This document shows positions 13,286-26,074 of a DNA stretch of 64,000 nt, one piece after another. This DNA is from Gymnorhina tibicen (lineage: Eukaryota; Chordata; Aves; Passeriformes; Artamidae), in contig VXAZ01008136.1 in the NCBI GenBank assembly GCA_013399875.1, forward strand, positions 744,001 through 808,000, written 5' to 3'. Below the pieces are notes generated by a model. The model had not been told where the DNA came from, did not search any database, and worked only from the letters and a program-made list of their open reading frames with translations. The number at the start of each line of letters is the position of its first letter. The stretch's first letter is position 1. The position numbers and the translations under genes are program-made.

Positions 13286-16200
13286 AGCAGCCCTGTGCCA
13301 GTGGGAAGGCTCAAACACCCAACAAAATTGCAAAGCTGACAAGGAAGAGGGAAATTTTCTTAGGGACCTAGTAGGGTCTGAATGGAGTTGATACAACTCA
13401 AGATGTCACTGAAAGTTGCTGGACAGGGCTATGGGCTGGGATTTTTCTCTGCAATGCTCAAAAAATTCTGTTCTCACCTTCTTATCTGTGGCTATTCCAG
13501 GGTCAGTAGGGTTGCTGTGCATCTAGAAAGAGTATTTGCCTTCCACCTGGTTATCAGATATAGAAAGGATGTAGCTAGCATATCTAATGCTTAGGGACAT
13601 AAGAGCAAATGCTTCCCCTATAGGATCAGCAGCCAAAGCTCCCTCAAATGGAAGGCAGTTTTCCATGAACATGTAAGCCTAGCATACTCAGATTGCAGCA
13701 AAATGCAGAATTGTGACTGTGGAAAAGAAAAGAATATACAAACTAAGTGCTACAGCCTTTTGAGTCAAAGCCCTGAGCTATCAATGATTTGTTCTGTGCC
13801 AAGGATGTGGTATTTGCTGTATCTGGCATGTGCAGCTCCCCAGAAAATATGAAACATGGCTCTGTTTCTTTTTCCCATTTTTCATATTTTCAGTGTATCA
13901 CACAGATACACTTTGACTCCAGCCTCTCTAACAACAGGGACAGTGGAAAGAGGGGTTAAATTTTTTTTTCAAAAATATGATGTTTACACTGATTGGAAAG
14001 GGCTAGATTGAGCTCTGCTAAGGGGAAAAATGACCCAAAGTATTAATATTGTCCCAAAGAGTTAATAACTAGAAAGCTTTAAAGTCAAGAACTCCGTGTT
14101 CTGCAAGATTTGGTGGTGCTGCAGGTGGGTGGTATATGTGGAAAGCATGAAAGGTGACAGCTGGACAGTAAATTCATGCAGCTGAGGAGTTTCTTTGTTT
14201 TATGGTTGAATAGCATTTGGCTCAGTGGCATTTTGGTCTGTGACTGGATTCATCATACAAATAAATGGACTGTTTTCTTTTTGGCCCTGAAGGGAACAGG
14301 CATGTGTTTGTGCTGCATGTATTATCTGAGAAGATTCAGACCCAGCATCACACTGTCACATCCAGGACAACTTCAGGTCAGGGCAGGGTTTCAACCAGCT
14401 CCTTCCAAACTGTTTTTGTTGACTTTGTGATCCAGCTGTGTTCTGATGCCCAGGGGCACAGGAGCCAGCTGGCAAAGGTCCTCATCCACACCCTCTCAAA
14501 ATCTATTTTCATGGGCTTCAGTGATATTTGAATTAAGGTTCCCAGGCTGAAGTTCCCACCACTTGGTGCCAGTAATTGGGTCAGTTACTCCAAAGTGTTC
14601 AGCACTTATGATTCTTGTAAGAGCCTTCATAGTCATATTTTCCAGAGAGCCCAAAGACCTGTTTTGTTTAAGCTATAGAAAGACCAGTCACGAATGTGCT
14701 GTTTGCATCTAGGGGATGCAGCATTCTTAATTGTTCATCCTCTGCATATGCTCCAGAAAATATTGATAATGATAAAATGTTCTGTGGTACTGATAAATAC
14801 TGCTTTCACATACACAGCCTCAATAGATCTGATACATTTCTCAGGAGAGCAGAAACAATTACAGTAGTTACATATACTGAATTTTCTTTCCTCCTTCCTA
14901 CCTGTTTGCTGTTAATAAACAGAAAGCTACCAATTTCCTTTGCATGCTGGCATGCCAGAAATTAATGGAGTAAGTGCACATGCTGTTTTACTTTGCCAGA
15001 GACTGGCTTATACAACAGATTTTTACTCTGTAAGACAGATTTTGCTGTATTTGTGCTTTTTTCATCTCCCCCTGAGGAGTATTAACTCAAAGCAATCACA
15101 AGACACCCAACCTTGCCTGCTGCTTCTTGAACTGCTGTATCCTCTTCTTTGCTTCTTGCTTCTCTATTTGAAGCTTTTTTTATTCTTTTTTTTCTTGATG
15201 AAGAAACAGCAGCAACCAAAAAACATAAAAGGCATCTCCTTTCCTAAAAGAATAACTATTTGATGTGAGAAAACAAACACGTAGAACATTTCTGTTCATA
15301 TAGGATTTACTTTCACCAACTGTGTTCTTTCTACCCAAATGAAGATAGGTAGAGTGCTCTGTGAAGTACAGTATTGGAAAAGGAAGATGTGTACACGCTT
15401 GGAAAATGCTGAGCTGCTTGTGAAGCTATAGACACTGCATGTTTATGACTTGGTTTTCTAAGCAAGCTCCAGAGCTTGAACGGATTACAGTGATATTTTA
15501 ACAAGGCTGCTGGCATCCATCACCAGCTTTCACTTACTGAGAAAGCTAAAAGATGGAAGAATGTAATTATTTCCACATAAGCTAAGTGCTAGTGGCTGAT
15601 TGTCACGAGAACTTTGATGCTTTAAACTTCTTCATCTTCTGAAGGCAAATAGGTAAGTCTCACAGGCTTCTCTTCAAGTGCTGGTTTTGGTGAAGGAGCA
15701 GGGGCTTGCAGGGGACTGGTGTCGAAGGGAAACATGTTTGATATGAAGGCAAACTGTTTGTCTCTAGATTTTAAACATGCAGTATTGCACATTGTTGTTT
15801 TCTGTCTGTCAGGTTACAAATCCATTACCTATACAATAGCTATTATTTCTTTCCATAGCCAAGATATGAATCTCACTCCAAATTAATCCCTAACTTTTAT
15901 ACATTTAATACTGTTGGAAGAGAATGTGTATATCAATCATCTGTGCATACTGAAATGTCCATTTCTAAATCTCTTTCAGTCCTCCTATAATTACTTCTAG
16001 ATTGATTAGTCTGGTTAAAATAATGTTATTTCATATGAAAAATGATGATGAAATATGAAATCATATGTATAGGATTGTGCTTTCTAAAGATGATTTTTGT
16101 TGAACAGTTTTTCCCTGAAAACAGGATTTCCTGAACTGAGATCTTTGAGCAGCTTACTTTTCAGATGAGGTCTGCATTATTATAGAAATGCTGTGGTAAA

Positions 16201-16539
16201 CTAGGGGTTTCCTAGCTTGCAAGTGGGAATATAACAGCATCAAAAATAGGTATTTCTTTCTCTTTCACCCTTGAAAGAACACTTATTCTCGAGTAATGGC
16301 ACTGCTGTGCCTCTAGAGGTGAGGCTTCCTATTTGAAGACTTTTAACATAAAAGCCTTTATTACCATTTAGAAAAAAGAAAAAACAAACCTTTGACCATA
16401 AATAGGTTTTGTCTTAATTAAGTTTTTTGTCCTCTGAGAACATTTGCTACCTTATATATTATTAGTATTGAAGGGCAAAAATTTTACACAATTCTCTAAG
16501 ATTCTTGTTTACAAGAATGACTGTCAGGGAAGGAAGTAT
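13286..16539. other. Noncoding stretch, no gene seen
   Basis: No recognisable gene or repeat. A consensus GTAAGT donor-like site occurs at 15653 but has no convincing partner acceptor. Open frames are short and unrelated to known proteins. Confidence 0.65.
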
Positions 16540-16960
16540 TTTGAGTTAAAAATAAATATTAATACTTCTTGTTTGCTTGTTTTAAAATATGGTTGTTTAC
16601 AGAAAGAATTAATTTAAGCTCCATTTCCAATCTGGCTATGATAATTGAAACAAATCCTGCTGGCAGACACAATTATAAATAAACTTCTAAGAATAATTAG
16701 AAGTGTAATTAACAGAAGACTGAGTTATTATCACTTTCTCCTCCATATAATAATTCTGCATAAAAACATGAGAAATGGCTCTCATTAAAATCTCACAGCA
16801 GAGAAATCCACAGAAGGGAGTGAGACATTAAAACAAAGCATTCAAGATGTGCAAATACTGTGATTAATTAATTAAACAGACACCAGCTCCAAGGAAAATC
16901 CTGAAAGCAATTGGGATATTTAAGAAATAGATATATCATAAAGAGTTAACAGGTTCAGGC
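16540..16960. promoter_or_regulatory. Homeodomain/SOX-motif-dense block, candidate enhancer
   Basis: The block contains repeated TAATTA/ATTAAT cores (including TGATTAATTAATTAAAC at 16861-16877), ACAAAG and CAATT SOX-like cores, and an inverted CTTCTAA...TTAGAAG. No repeat family is recognisable. This composition is typical of conserved developmental enhancers near neural genes, but conservation cannot be assessed here. Confidence 0.25.
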
Positions 16961-17693
16961 TGGATTTGAGTTCTCTAATTTTGTTGTTTTGTTGTTTTTT
17001 TTTTAAGAGGCAATAGCTCAGAGTACCTTGTGGATCTATATTTGTGTATTTTGCTGGTATTGTTTAGCTCTGTGGAATCCTTCTGAATAACAGGACCTTA
17101 TTCATCAGTAAAGCTTTCAAAATACCAATCAATGGAGTGACTATTTAGGAAGGACTTAAAAGACCCTGGCAGAGGATTGCTGATGGAGATTTTTCCCCCA
17201 CCAGCTAAGGGGCATTCTCTGTTAAACTTGAGAGACCTTCTGAGCTGTTCCCAGCGACTTTCACCAGAAAGATGCTTACAAAGACACCTCTGCTAGTGGC
17301 AAAAAGGAAACCAAACTGGCTGCTGAGTCTTTTGTGAGGCAAAGAATGAACAGGCATTTGAGTGGTTTTACCAGTCAGAATACTGGTATTCTGCAGATCA
17401 GCTGTATTCAGAATAGAAATGCCAGCAGTTACAAATCTGGCTTCTGTCAAATTCCTCAGGGTGCGTTTATTCAAATACTGTGCATTATCATGACGAGACC
17501 CATGCTGTATATTTTGGAGTGTTGAATAATGTTTAGGACTACTTTGGCTACTATTCAATATTAATTCTAGCAACATACTGTGTAGTAATTAAGAGGTTTA
17601 GGTGTGAAACATATAAATACTCAGGTTATGCTACTTTTCTTAATGCTTGGAAGCTAACCCAGGAAAGGAAATCTCCACCTTTTTTACTAAAGG

Positions 17694-17777
17694 GAAAAAA
17701 ATAAACCCACACAAACAATAAAAGAGAGAAGAAAGGGGAAAAAAAGAAGAAAAAAAAAAGAAGGGGGAGAGAGAAAT
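17694..17777. repeat. Purine-rich (A/G) tract
   Basis: Mostly A and G (gggaaaaaaa..., agagagaagaaaggggaaaa, ...gaagggggagagagaaa), with a short interruption of CACACAAAC near 17706-17717. Simple low-complexity DNA. Confidence 0.8.
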
Positions 17778-18769
17778 TTTTCTTCTATGGTATTAAATAA
17801 TAATGTCATGTAATACACACCCGAGAGCTTAACAGAACTGTAGTAGGACTAATTTAGCCCATGTCTGTCTAATCCTTCATTAGCATACTATTATTTTTTT
17901 GCCCAGTGGGTATATTGCCTGTTGAGAAATAATGTGAATGTTTATTCAGCAGTAATAACTGTTACTGCTTGGGAGCTTTTTTGCCACGTGTGAACATGCT
18001 TATCTAGAAAAGAATTTCAGGCAGATGATCACCCTTGGGATTCAATGAATTCATGCGTTGCATGTCCTATCTTACTACACGGCTGTACAGCAAGATTACT
18101 GTTTTTCTAATGAGATTCCACTTTGAACACAGACACTGCAAACACACCATCACCTCTCAGAAAACAGTACTTGTCTTCTGGAGTGGTTCGATGTAAGCAC
18201 AGAACTAGTCCTTTTCAGCAGCATTAGAGGGGCAAATCTGCCTCTATTTGGTGCAACAGGCTAAGCAGTTTCTGTCTGAGACTGGAGGAGCCTCCTAAGA
18301 ACACAGCTCAGTCATCTTCCCATGAAAGTCAGGGAGTGTTTTTCTACCTATTTCAGAGGATTAGGATAAAACTCTCTATTTTGACATCTAAGTTGTATTC
18401 AATATCTATGACTTCCCCCAAAAAATATAACTGCCACTGCATATTGCATATACAAAATGGAAATCTAGGTCAGGATATCAATTTTTAAATGGGTTGAAAT
18501 CATTCATTTGTATTCCATTTGTATCCTAAGAAGTTTATTTCAAAACAGGTTTTGTTTTTCTAAAGAAGAAAAGATGCTTAGTGTATATATTTTCTGCAGT
18601 GAAAATGGCTGTGCTACTAGCCAGGTAGTCATGTTTTTGTACATACATTTTTGATACAGCTGTATTGAAATGCTGGTTTTAGTGCTAGGGTGATGTAAGG
18701 AAGAAGTGCTATATTGCTGGTACATAACAAATTTAAACTGAAGCTAACTCTTCAATGAACAAAAAATTA

Positions 18770-18845
18770 GGACTGCAATAGATTGTACTGGCTACACTGA
18801 TGTAAATTAAGGGTAATTTCATTGAAATCAGTGAATGTAAGAAGT
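18770..18845. mobile_element. Possible relic of the same palindromic ancient repeat class
   Basis: 'ctacactgatgtaaattaag' followed by 'atttcattgaaatcagtg' resembles the 'tgtaaatcaggagtaactcc' / 'attgaagtcaatgg' core of old palindromic reptile-bird repeats. A perfect ATTTCA-T-TGAAAT mini-palindrome sits in the centre. Confidence 0.3.
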
Positions 18846-21800
18846 TTCCTTTCCCAGAAATGAAATACAAGTCAGATCCACTAATATTTGTTTCAGACTA
18901 ACTTGTGAAAGTATGAACAAACCCAACAATTATCAAACACAAGCTGTAACCTTTTATCATTCTTTAGTCAATTGGCAGTTAAGTTGTAGTAAAGCAGCAC
19001 TTATTTAGAAAGAAAGAGAATAACAAATCTTAAATGTTTTTTATTTTACTGACTTTACTTACCATTTACTTACCATGTACTATTTTCTTAGTGTTGCAAG
19101 TCTTTGACAGCTATGGTATCCTCATCTGCTTTGCATTGATGGAAACCAGAAAAGCAAGAGACCAGTTGCCATATAGGATATGGAAATAATTATTACAATA
19201 ATATTATATTTAAAATATGTTAAAAATAGACATTCGGGATGCTAAATATTCTGCAGATAGATGGAACTGTGAACAACCTCTGTCATGCTTTGGATAATTT
19301 TTTTTGAATGAAGGTCTATTTCTTATGGTTAGATTTTTCAATTAATTGCTGATGATCCGGAAATGCACTCACTGAGGCTCAGGCTCTCCTGCATGTATTA
19401 TGGCATTTAAACTAAAAAGGCAAGAAATCGATTCAGTTGTTTGTGCTGTAATTGACTAAATAGCAAATGTGACACAGGATATTGAAAGGTCAAAATGAGG
19501 AACATACCCAGAACACTTACTTGCAAATAATTTTCACAAGTTTTAATCAAAATTTGGTTAATAATTGAATTACACCTTTTATTTCATATGTTAAATAATT
19601 TTCATGACCTGGGCACACCTTTCTAATTAAATTACTGTATCCTTTACATACAATATTGCATTTAAAAATCTAATTCACTTCTCAAATCACAGGTACTGGA
19701 AAAAATGCAAGGAATTAAGTGATGGTCTTTATATTATTAAGCTGTGATTGTGACGAAGGCTAATGTTTTGGATAGCAAGCTGTTTCATCTACTTTTAGTG
19801 TCTGGACCATGCTGTGGCAGGCAGCTGGGGCAGCTGGGGAGGAGGTTTCCCGTGTCACTTGATGGCCTCTTCACTGTGCTGTGGGAAGGCACCTGCTGCT
19901 GACAGGCATTGCAGAAGCAGTCTGAGCACACAAGAAGCAAGGCTGGTGCACCTCTGCTTCCAGATCTCTGGTCTTCCCTGCTTCTGACTTGCAGGGAGAT
20001 TCCTGAGAGATTTTTCTGCTTCAAATTCTTAAATGTCTGACAGTCTGTGCCCCCGTCTTCCAAGTTGCCAGGGGCCTCTGCTTTGCTTCAGGTTAGAGGA
20101 GAGCAATTGCCCAGCACAGTAAGGAGCCTATCCACCCTGCCTGCCCTCTGTCCCTGCAGCACAGGCATCCATTCATCCAGAGAAAGGCACTGTTTCCCTG
20201 GCCTCGGCCACCACTTCGTGCTTGCTGCAGCACCCACTTGCCTTTTTCAAATGCCATCTTTCCACTTGGCCCTTACCTACACTCTGGACTAGAACATATT
20301 GACAGAAGTGTCTTTTTTTTTCCCATTTGTCTCCCTGGGGACTTTCTCTCGCTATCAGGTCCTGGCAATACGGCCTAAGATCAGAAATGCGCTTTTGCCC
20401 AGCCTGGTGCCATGGCGTGTTTCATGTCCCTGTTATTTTGGTGCCCAAGCTCCTGTAGTAGGGGGCACCATGGAGGGTGCTGCCAGGTTTTGATGGTTCA
20501 CCAGCTGTACCATTCTCTCAGGGAATGGGTCCTAGCTTGCTCTGGTCCTTAGGCTCACAGGACACCTATTTTCTCGAAGAGGATAATGCTACTATTGAAA
20601 GGATATAAAAGTGGGAAGAGAAAAGATACATAGAAAATGGAATAGGAATAGAACATATGCATTAGTCAGCCTTTTCAATGAATAATAAAAAGCATTTATA
20701 TGAGATTAAATTCAAGTCCTGGGTAAGTGAAAGAAAGATACTGTACTTGCTTTCTGTAGGAGACTGAATTTTATCTAAGCAGTATTGCATTTTCCAAAAA
20801 AAGGTAAAATAGTTACACAAATGTTGACATCTGCAAACCTACCTCTCCTAAATTTTTTTTAATAATCTGATAGCTCCTTCTTACATGCTAGTTTGCTTTC
20901 ATTTTGAAATCACCTGTTGTTGACTTGCTTTCTGTGGTTGTTTTGTTTTATTATTTTGCCCTTCAACTGCCTTTCCCTAAGACTTCTAATGATATTTTCT
21001 CCACTACAGAGAACTTCAACACTGTTTGGTATTCTGCCTTGTAAAAATAAAGTACAAAACAAAGCACATTAAAATATTAATACTTTGTTGTCACACTTTT
21101 TAAAGATTGTACTGCTAGGAATAAAAACGCACCAGCGTGAACGTAAAGGAGTAATAGTGGAAAGGTAAAACAACTACAACTTATCATGCTGATAGAAATA
21201 TTTCTTTACTATGTGTATGGTGAAATACATTCATATAGACTTAATAATTCCTTTGCAAGAATTTGTGAAATCCCTCCACCTCTCTTCGTTCCCTTATTCT
21301 AAATGTTCCCATATTTCTCTGGATCTTGTACTTGGGGGATTAGGAATTCCAGTATATGCTCATATCAATAAACATATTGGATGAATTGAGTATGTTCTGC
21401 AATCTGTTTCATACAGCAGCTCTGCTAACAGGATCTAATGGTTCTTCCTGAGCTTTGAATATATTTGAAGCATCTGGCTTTGCTAAGAAAATGAGGCTAA
21501 ACTGTAGATCTTTCTTCATAAAGCATGAAAGCAGAATGTGGTGCAGCTAAGCTACCGTCAGAAATGTTACTCTCTTCCTTAGGACAACCTGCCCCCTTTT
21601 CACAAAGACCTGGTCTTTGCCATTTAGATAGCGCTGACTAGATATAGGTTGGAGTTTTTCAAGGGGAGAATTAGGTAATTCTGCTGTGTGACTGCAAGCT
21701 AAGGCAGTTCTCAGGGCCTTGCCCTTTAACTTATCCTATCACTTTAACAGAATAAAGAGCTGATCTAGCTCAGATCTTTGACAGTAATCATGCGTGAGCA

Positions 21801-22489
21801 GTTTGGCCAAGATCTAGTGTTGCACTTACTGCCAGGTCATGGGGAGAGAAATCTTGAGGTCTTTTCATTTCTTACATCTTACCTGTGCAACAGAAAGACA
21901 GCTTAGTCAGTGCTGAACAAATGCCATGATCTGACTAAGGATTTATACACCACAAGAGCAATGTCCTGTTTCAGACACTCTGGTGTTTTGGGGGTTCTTT
22001 CAGACTCTAGAGCCACAGAAATCAGTGGAAGCCCTGCCACAAATTGCAGGGGTCAGGCCCTGCTCAGGGTCCATCCCCTTGGCATCAACATTGCAGAAAT
22101 CCTCTGTGTTGCTCCTACTGAGCCATCAGTCGAGGCACTCTAGAAGAAACCCATTTGAACCAGCTCCAGTTAGTCAGTTATCCCATCTCTTTTGTGGACC
22201 AAAACTAAATGGCTTCTTTGCTGCTTCACTCTTCCATGGAACTTAAATATATCAGTTAAAGCAATTACAAGGTTTTGTCAGAGAGATCCATTTTGCAGTC
22301 TCAAAAACAAAGTGTCAGAGATACCTAGGAAATTCCTCTGCATGGTGGTTCTGGTTTAGAGTGCATCCTTTCAGCCAGACAAGGGTCTGCTGTGTCTGAA
22401 GTTCAACATGATAAAGAGGTCAGGAATAAGAAATGGTTACTGTTATTGCGGGGACAGAGCTTAAGTGGTCACATATTCAACTAGAAACT

Positions 22490-22775
22490 CACATACGATT
22501 GGAGCAAATGGCCTGAAGCGGTGTCAGATGAGGTTTAGATTGGATATTAGGAAGAAGTTCTTCACCCAGAGTGTGATTGGGCACTGGAAGAAGCTCCCCA
22601 AAAAAGTGGTCACAGCATCAGCCTGACAGAATTCAAGAAACATTTGGACAAGGTTCTCGGGCACATGGTGGGATTCTTGGGGATGTCCTGTGCAGGGCCA
22701 GGAGCTGGACTTGCATGATCCCTGTGGGTCCCTTCCTATTCGGGATATTCTATGTTTCTGTGATAACTGTGTGAC
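22490..22775 (+). mobile_element. CR1 LINE 3' fragment
   Basis: The + strand carries the CR1 ORF2 end and 3' UTR: 'gaggtttagattggatatta', then 'ggaagaagttcttcac', then the '3' UTR' style text around 22660-22745 ('cacatggtgggattcttggg', 'gggtcccttcctattcggga'). It ends in a decayed ATTCTATG-type tail at about 22748-22765. Only about 285 bp of the element is present. The orientation is opposite to that of the copies at 1085, 59936 and 60724. Confidence 0.85.
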
Positions 22776-22839
22776 TTTCTTGTCATTTTAACATCTTGCA
22801 AATGATCTTTGCTTTTCAGGAGGCAGCTGCACCACCCTG

Positions 22840-23410
22840 ATTCACCTACCTGTCAACATAGCTTGTTGAGTTCCCGTGGCTACCAGCCCTGCTGGCCCAG
22901 GCAGGGTGGCAGAGGGGCGTTGCTGTCAGTGTGAAGTGGGGCTGCTCTCCCGAGTCCTGCCAGTGCAGCGCAGGCTGGGGGAGCATCCCACCCCTTCTCC
23001 CCCCTTCTCCCTGCTGCACTACTGGGGGCTTCCTCCTTTTTCTTGCAAAGCTTCCCTGCAGGGCAGCTAAGGACATCCGGGTAGGGTGACTGATCCCGGG
23101 AGGAGGAGAGAGGTGGGGGAGACCATCCCCTCTCTGTGCTGCTGCTGCTGAAGCTGTGCTGGAACCGGAGCCGTCGATGTGGCTCCCCAGAGTTAGTTGC
23201 TCAGCAACCAGGATCAATTAATATGCTTTGCAGAAAGTGCAGGGGAAGCCCGGGCTGCTGTCAGCGAGCAGGCAGGAGGCTGAGGGTGACTCAGGATCCC
23301 GCTCCTGCCTGACACCCAGTTGGTCCCACCCTATCTTCTCCAAACACTCCGTTAGCCACCGTTCTTTTCCCCTTTCTCCTTCCCTAAGGTACTTAATGCG
23401 TCCCCAAATT
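22840..23410. promoter_or_regulatory. GC- and CpG-enriched block, candidate promoter or first-exon region
   Basis: This stretch is clearly richer in G+C than its surroundings and holds about a dozen CpGs in 500 bp, whereas flanking sequence is nearly CpG-free. It carries two CCCGGG sites, a perfect X-box palindrome (23196-23208), a TGACTCA AP-1-type site (23287-23293) and CTG-rich runs. Open frames on both strands look like chance. It lies about 29 kb upstream of the TUNAR terminal exon on the sense side, which makes it a candidate TUNAR promoter or first exon, but no exon-promoter link can be shown from sequence. It could equally be a GC-rich old repeat or an unrelated enhancer. Confidence 0.3.
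23196..23208. promoter_or_regulatory. RFX X-box palindrome GTTGCTCAGCAAC
   Basis: Perfect 6-bp inverted arms (GTTGCT/AGCAAC) with a 1-nt spacer match the X-box half-site pattern bound by RFX factors. It is followed by TCAATTAATATGC, which has homeodomain/POU-like cores. The position inside the CpG-enriched block favours a regulatory role. Confidence 0.4.
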
Positions 23411-23880
23411 CTTCAGGCAAAGTACCTCGTTGCTTAAGAAGCCCCCTGCTTCAAGGGTTTTGCTTTTAGACCGGATTTGTATTTTTGGGTTATTTGTCAG
23501 ACCTTCTCCAACACTTTTCTAGAAATTCTAATATTCATGTTCTTTGGGAAGGGAAAGGGATAGCTGGTGTTTTTGTTGATGGTTTTAAAGAAGCCTCAGG
23601 ATGAAAAGGGTTGTTTGGTAGTACACAGCTGAGCAGCAGCAATGAAAATGCATCATGTGTAAATTGGGAAAGTTTTTGCCTCTTCCTTTGTTACAAATTA
23701 TCAGCACTGCATATATGAGACCAAAGAGGTACTACTGATTGTCGTGAAACACCTAGATAATAGAGTAAATGAGGGGGTGTTGTGGGATTTTTATATCTTC
23801 TCCTTTACAGTATAGTAATTTCAGGGCTTTGGTAAGGTATTCTTTTCTTTTTTTCTGTCTTTCTTTGATTTTCTTTGGAG

Positions 23881-24174
23881 TCCCTCTGATGACACCGCGA
23901 ATCTGGGAATGAAGAACTTCTTAGAGCTGATTGGAAATGGCATTGCGGAGCTGAAACTTAACTGGAGGAAATATATCTCCTGAAGAAGAAAATATAATGC
24001 ACTGTAAGGATCTGTCTTCTGGTGAAAAATTCAAGCCTAGAGAAAACTTGTCCGCTTTGTTAGGAAGAATGGGTTGGACAATTTTCTTCAGTTCCAAAGG
24101 ATATCTGAATGCCATGCTGAGCTTAATCTCTGCAGCATGCTCTGTGCTTCTCATCTCTTCCTGATGCACTGCAT
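23881..24174 (+). other. Exon-like interval with acceptor and donor signals (speculative)
   Basis: A long pyrimidine tract (about 23840-23878) ends in GGAG at 23877-23880. At the other end, GCATG|GTAAGG gives a good donor (GT at 24175). The interior has stops in all + frames, so it would be a noncoding exon. It lies between the CpG-enriched block and TUNAR, on the same strand. Confidence 0.2.
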
Positions 24175-24382
24175 GGTAAGGCCTTTTTCCTTCCTTTTAA
24201 TAATAACCGTCTTTCTGATATGGTGAGAGGTATAAAATAATAGCAATAGTGAAATTAAAATTGAAAAAATGTAGAAAGGTAACAAAGAATGTTTGTTTGC
24301 ATGGTTGTTTTCAGAAGCAAGTGTCCTGATTACTGCAGCAGCTTTGTAAGATAATTTCTGTCTTTCTCCCTTGCTTTGTGAC

Positions 24383-24405
24383 TGTGTGTGTGTGCATGTG
24401 TGTGT
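24383..24405. repeat. (TG)n-like dinucleotide microsatellite
   Basis: TGTGTGTGTGTGCATGTGTG..., interrupted once by CA. Alternating purine-pyrimidine for 23 bp. Confidence 0.85.
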
Positions 24406-24467
24406 TTGTGCACACCTGCGCTGTCATTTGCACTTGGACTGGAACACCTGCAGCTGGAACATCTGCA

Positions 24468-24490
24468 GAAATATGTACTGTACATATTTC
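24468..24490. repeat. 23-bp perfect palindrome, 11-bp arms
   Basis: GAAATATGTAC, then T, then GTACATATTTC. Just upstream, GGAACAYCTGCAG is directly repeated (24441-24453 and 24456-24468). Confidence 0.9.
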
Positions 24491-24527
24491 CATGCTAAAG
24501 AGGATGTTTAGGAATCCGCTTTGACAT

Positions 24528-24601
24528 TTCTCTCTCTTTTTCCCTCCCTCTCTCCATTCCCCTCCTCCTGCCCCCTCTTTCTCTTGCTCTGTCTGTTTCT
24601 C
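24528..24601. repeat. Polypyrimidine tract
   Basis: About 74 bp composed almost only of C and T, with a few G or A interruptions (tctctctctttttccctccc ...). It could act as a splice-acceptor-like tract or simply be low-complexity sequence. Confidence 0.75.
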
Positions 24602-25898
24602 TGGGGTCATGGTTCTATACCTTCCCTGCACCTTAGTCGTGCACTGACCACTAGAAGGCAAAAATGGGAGGTAAAAGAAATCCTAGATCAATGCAAGAAT
24701 GGTCCTGAATGATATTATTTTAGTAACTGAAAGCTACAGAAAGGTTTTGAATGTCTGCAATACTGGCAGGTACAAAAGATTTATTCTATTTGTGTCCATG
24801 GGAAACAACTATCAAATGCAGGCTTGGATGCTGTGTTTTAGAAACAGTGGGAGACAGATTCTCTTACACATCAGAAAGCTGAAAATGACTAGTGTGAATT
24901 ATTATCCAGGTCATAAAATAAACAAATCCAGTATGGGATGTTCTCATACCAAGTAATTTTTGCTATGTATTAGAGGAGTGTTGAGAGTTATTAGAAATAT
25001 CTTCAGTGAGCATTGCAAGATGTTTTTTGTTAACAGCTGTAACGTGGTTTCATCTTCGTGGATGAAAAGTGCTAGGGGAGTGCAAGGAGATGTTATTAAC
25101 TACCTGACTTACAGATACTTCAGGTCATTGTCAAGAAATTGCCAAGCAGATCAGGTATTGCACAGTGAATGCACTGAGTTGGAAGAACAGGTTTCTTTTC
25201 GAGGAAGACTGGTTTATTTGGGTCTCTGTTTCAGAAATTAGGGTAGAACTAAAAGGTGATATATTGGCGATGTGAAACATATGTATTTTCTTACACATCC
25301 TGGTTGATCACTGAGTTTGGAAGAGGAAAACTTGAGTTGTTCTTGAGTAAACTGTGGTAAGGGCCTGCCTCCACTCTGAGGGCAAACTCTTGGAAATCTG
25401 ACTGCTTTTGATGGAGCTGGGAAAATATCAGGAGCAGGTTTGTGTGGCAGCTGTCATGGACTGTGCAGCTGAGTATGGAGATGACAGGCTCCTGGCAGCA
25501 GGTTTTCAGGGTGGGAAGGATGAATAAAACCAAAGCACAAAAGCCAGGCCACAGCAGGACTTACGAACAAGAATCAGAGCTTAAATACTATTCAAAAGAT
25601 GTAATTTTGTGGTAGTTCCCAATAAACCTCCTCCTTGTATGATGAAGGACTCCATGAGGTAGTTTTTAAAGAGAGAATAGTAATGCAACTTCTTTAAATC
25701 ACTGCAGCAGGAGGAAGCACAGATGAAAAAACACATTCTAGTGTGACAATATTTCAGTAGGGTTCAGAGGAATCAGCCTTGATTTTAGGAGTAGAGGTTC
25801 AAAACACATACACCTGTGCATTGAAGCAGAATTTTTGTGTATTTTACTATCTAAGATGTGTGACTAGTGCAAGAACCAATAAGCAAAACTGAGGAAGG

Positions 25899-25928
25899 AT
25901 AAATGTCATCTTCATAAATGTCATCTTC
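25899..25928. repeat. Tandem 15-bp duplication (ATAAATGTCATCTTC)x2
   Basis: Two exact adjacent copies of the 15-bp unit. Confidence 0.9.
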
Positions 25929-26074
25929 ACTGCCAGAAAGTATCTCTTACTTGTGGAAGCCATCCTCTCAACTCTCTGTGTGAACAAGGACTGCATCCTA
26001 AATTCAAGTTGCCCATTGCTAACCTTTCCTCACATCAGCAGTCCTATGTCAATCAGTGGGACAGCTTGCATGAA

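Larger units (their letters stand above)
16961..22489. other. Noncoding stretch, no gene seen
   Basis: Mostly AT-rich. A moderately GC-rich patch at 19790-20510 carries frames on both strands, none recognisable. The remainder has no visible repeats apart from the purine tract and the possible old palindromic relic listed. Confidence 0.65.
23411..26074. other. Noncoding stretch, no gene seen
   Basis: Contains the TG microsatellite, 23-bp palindrome, polypyrimidine tract and 15-bp duplication listed. No coding sequence is recognised. Confidence 0.65.
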
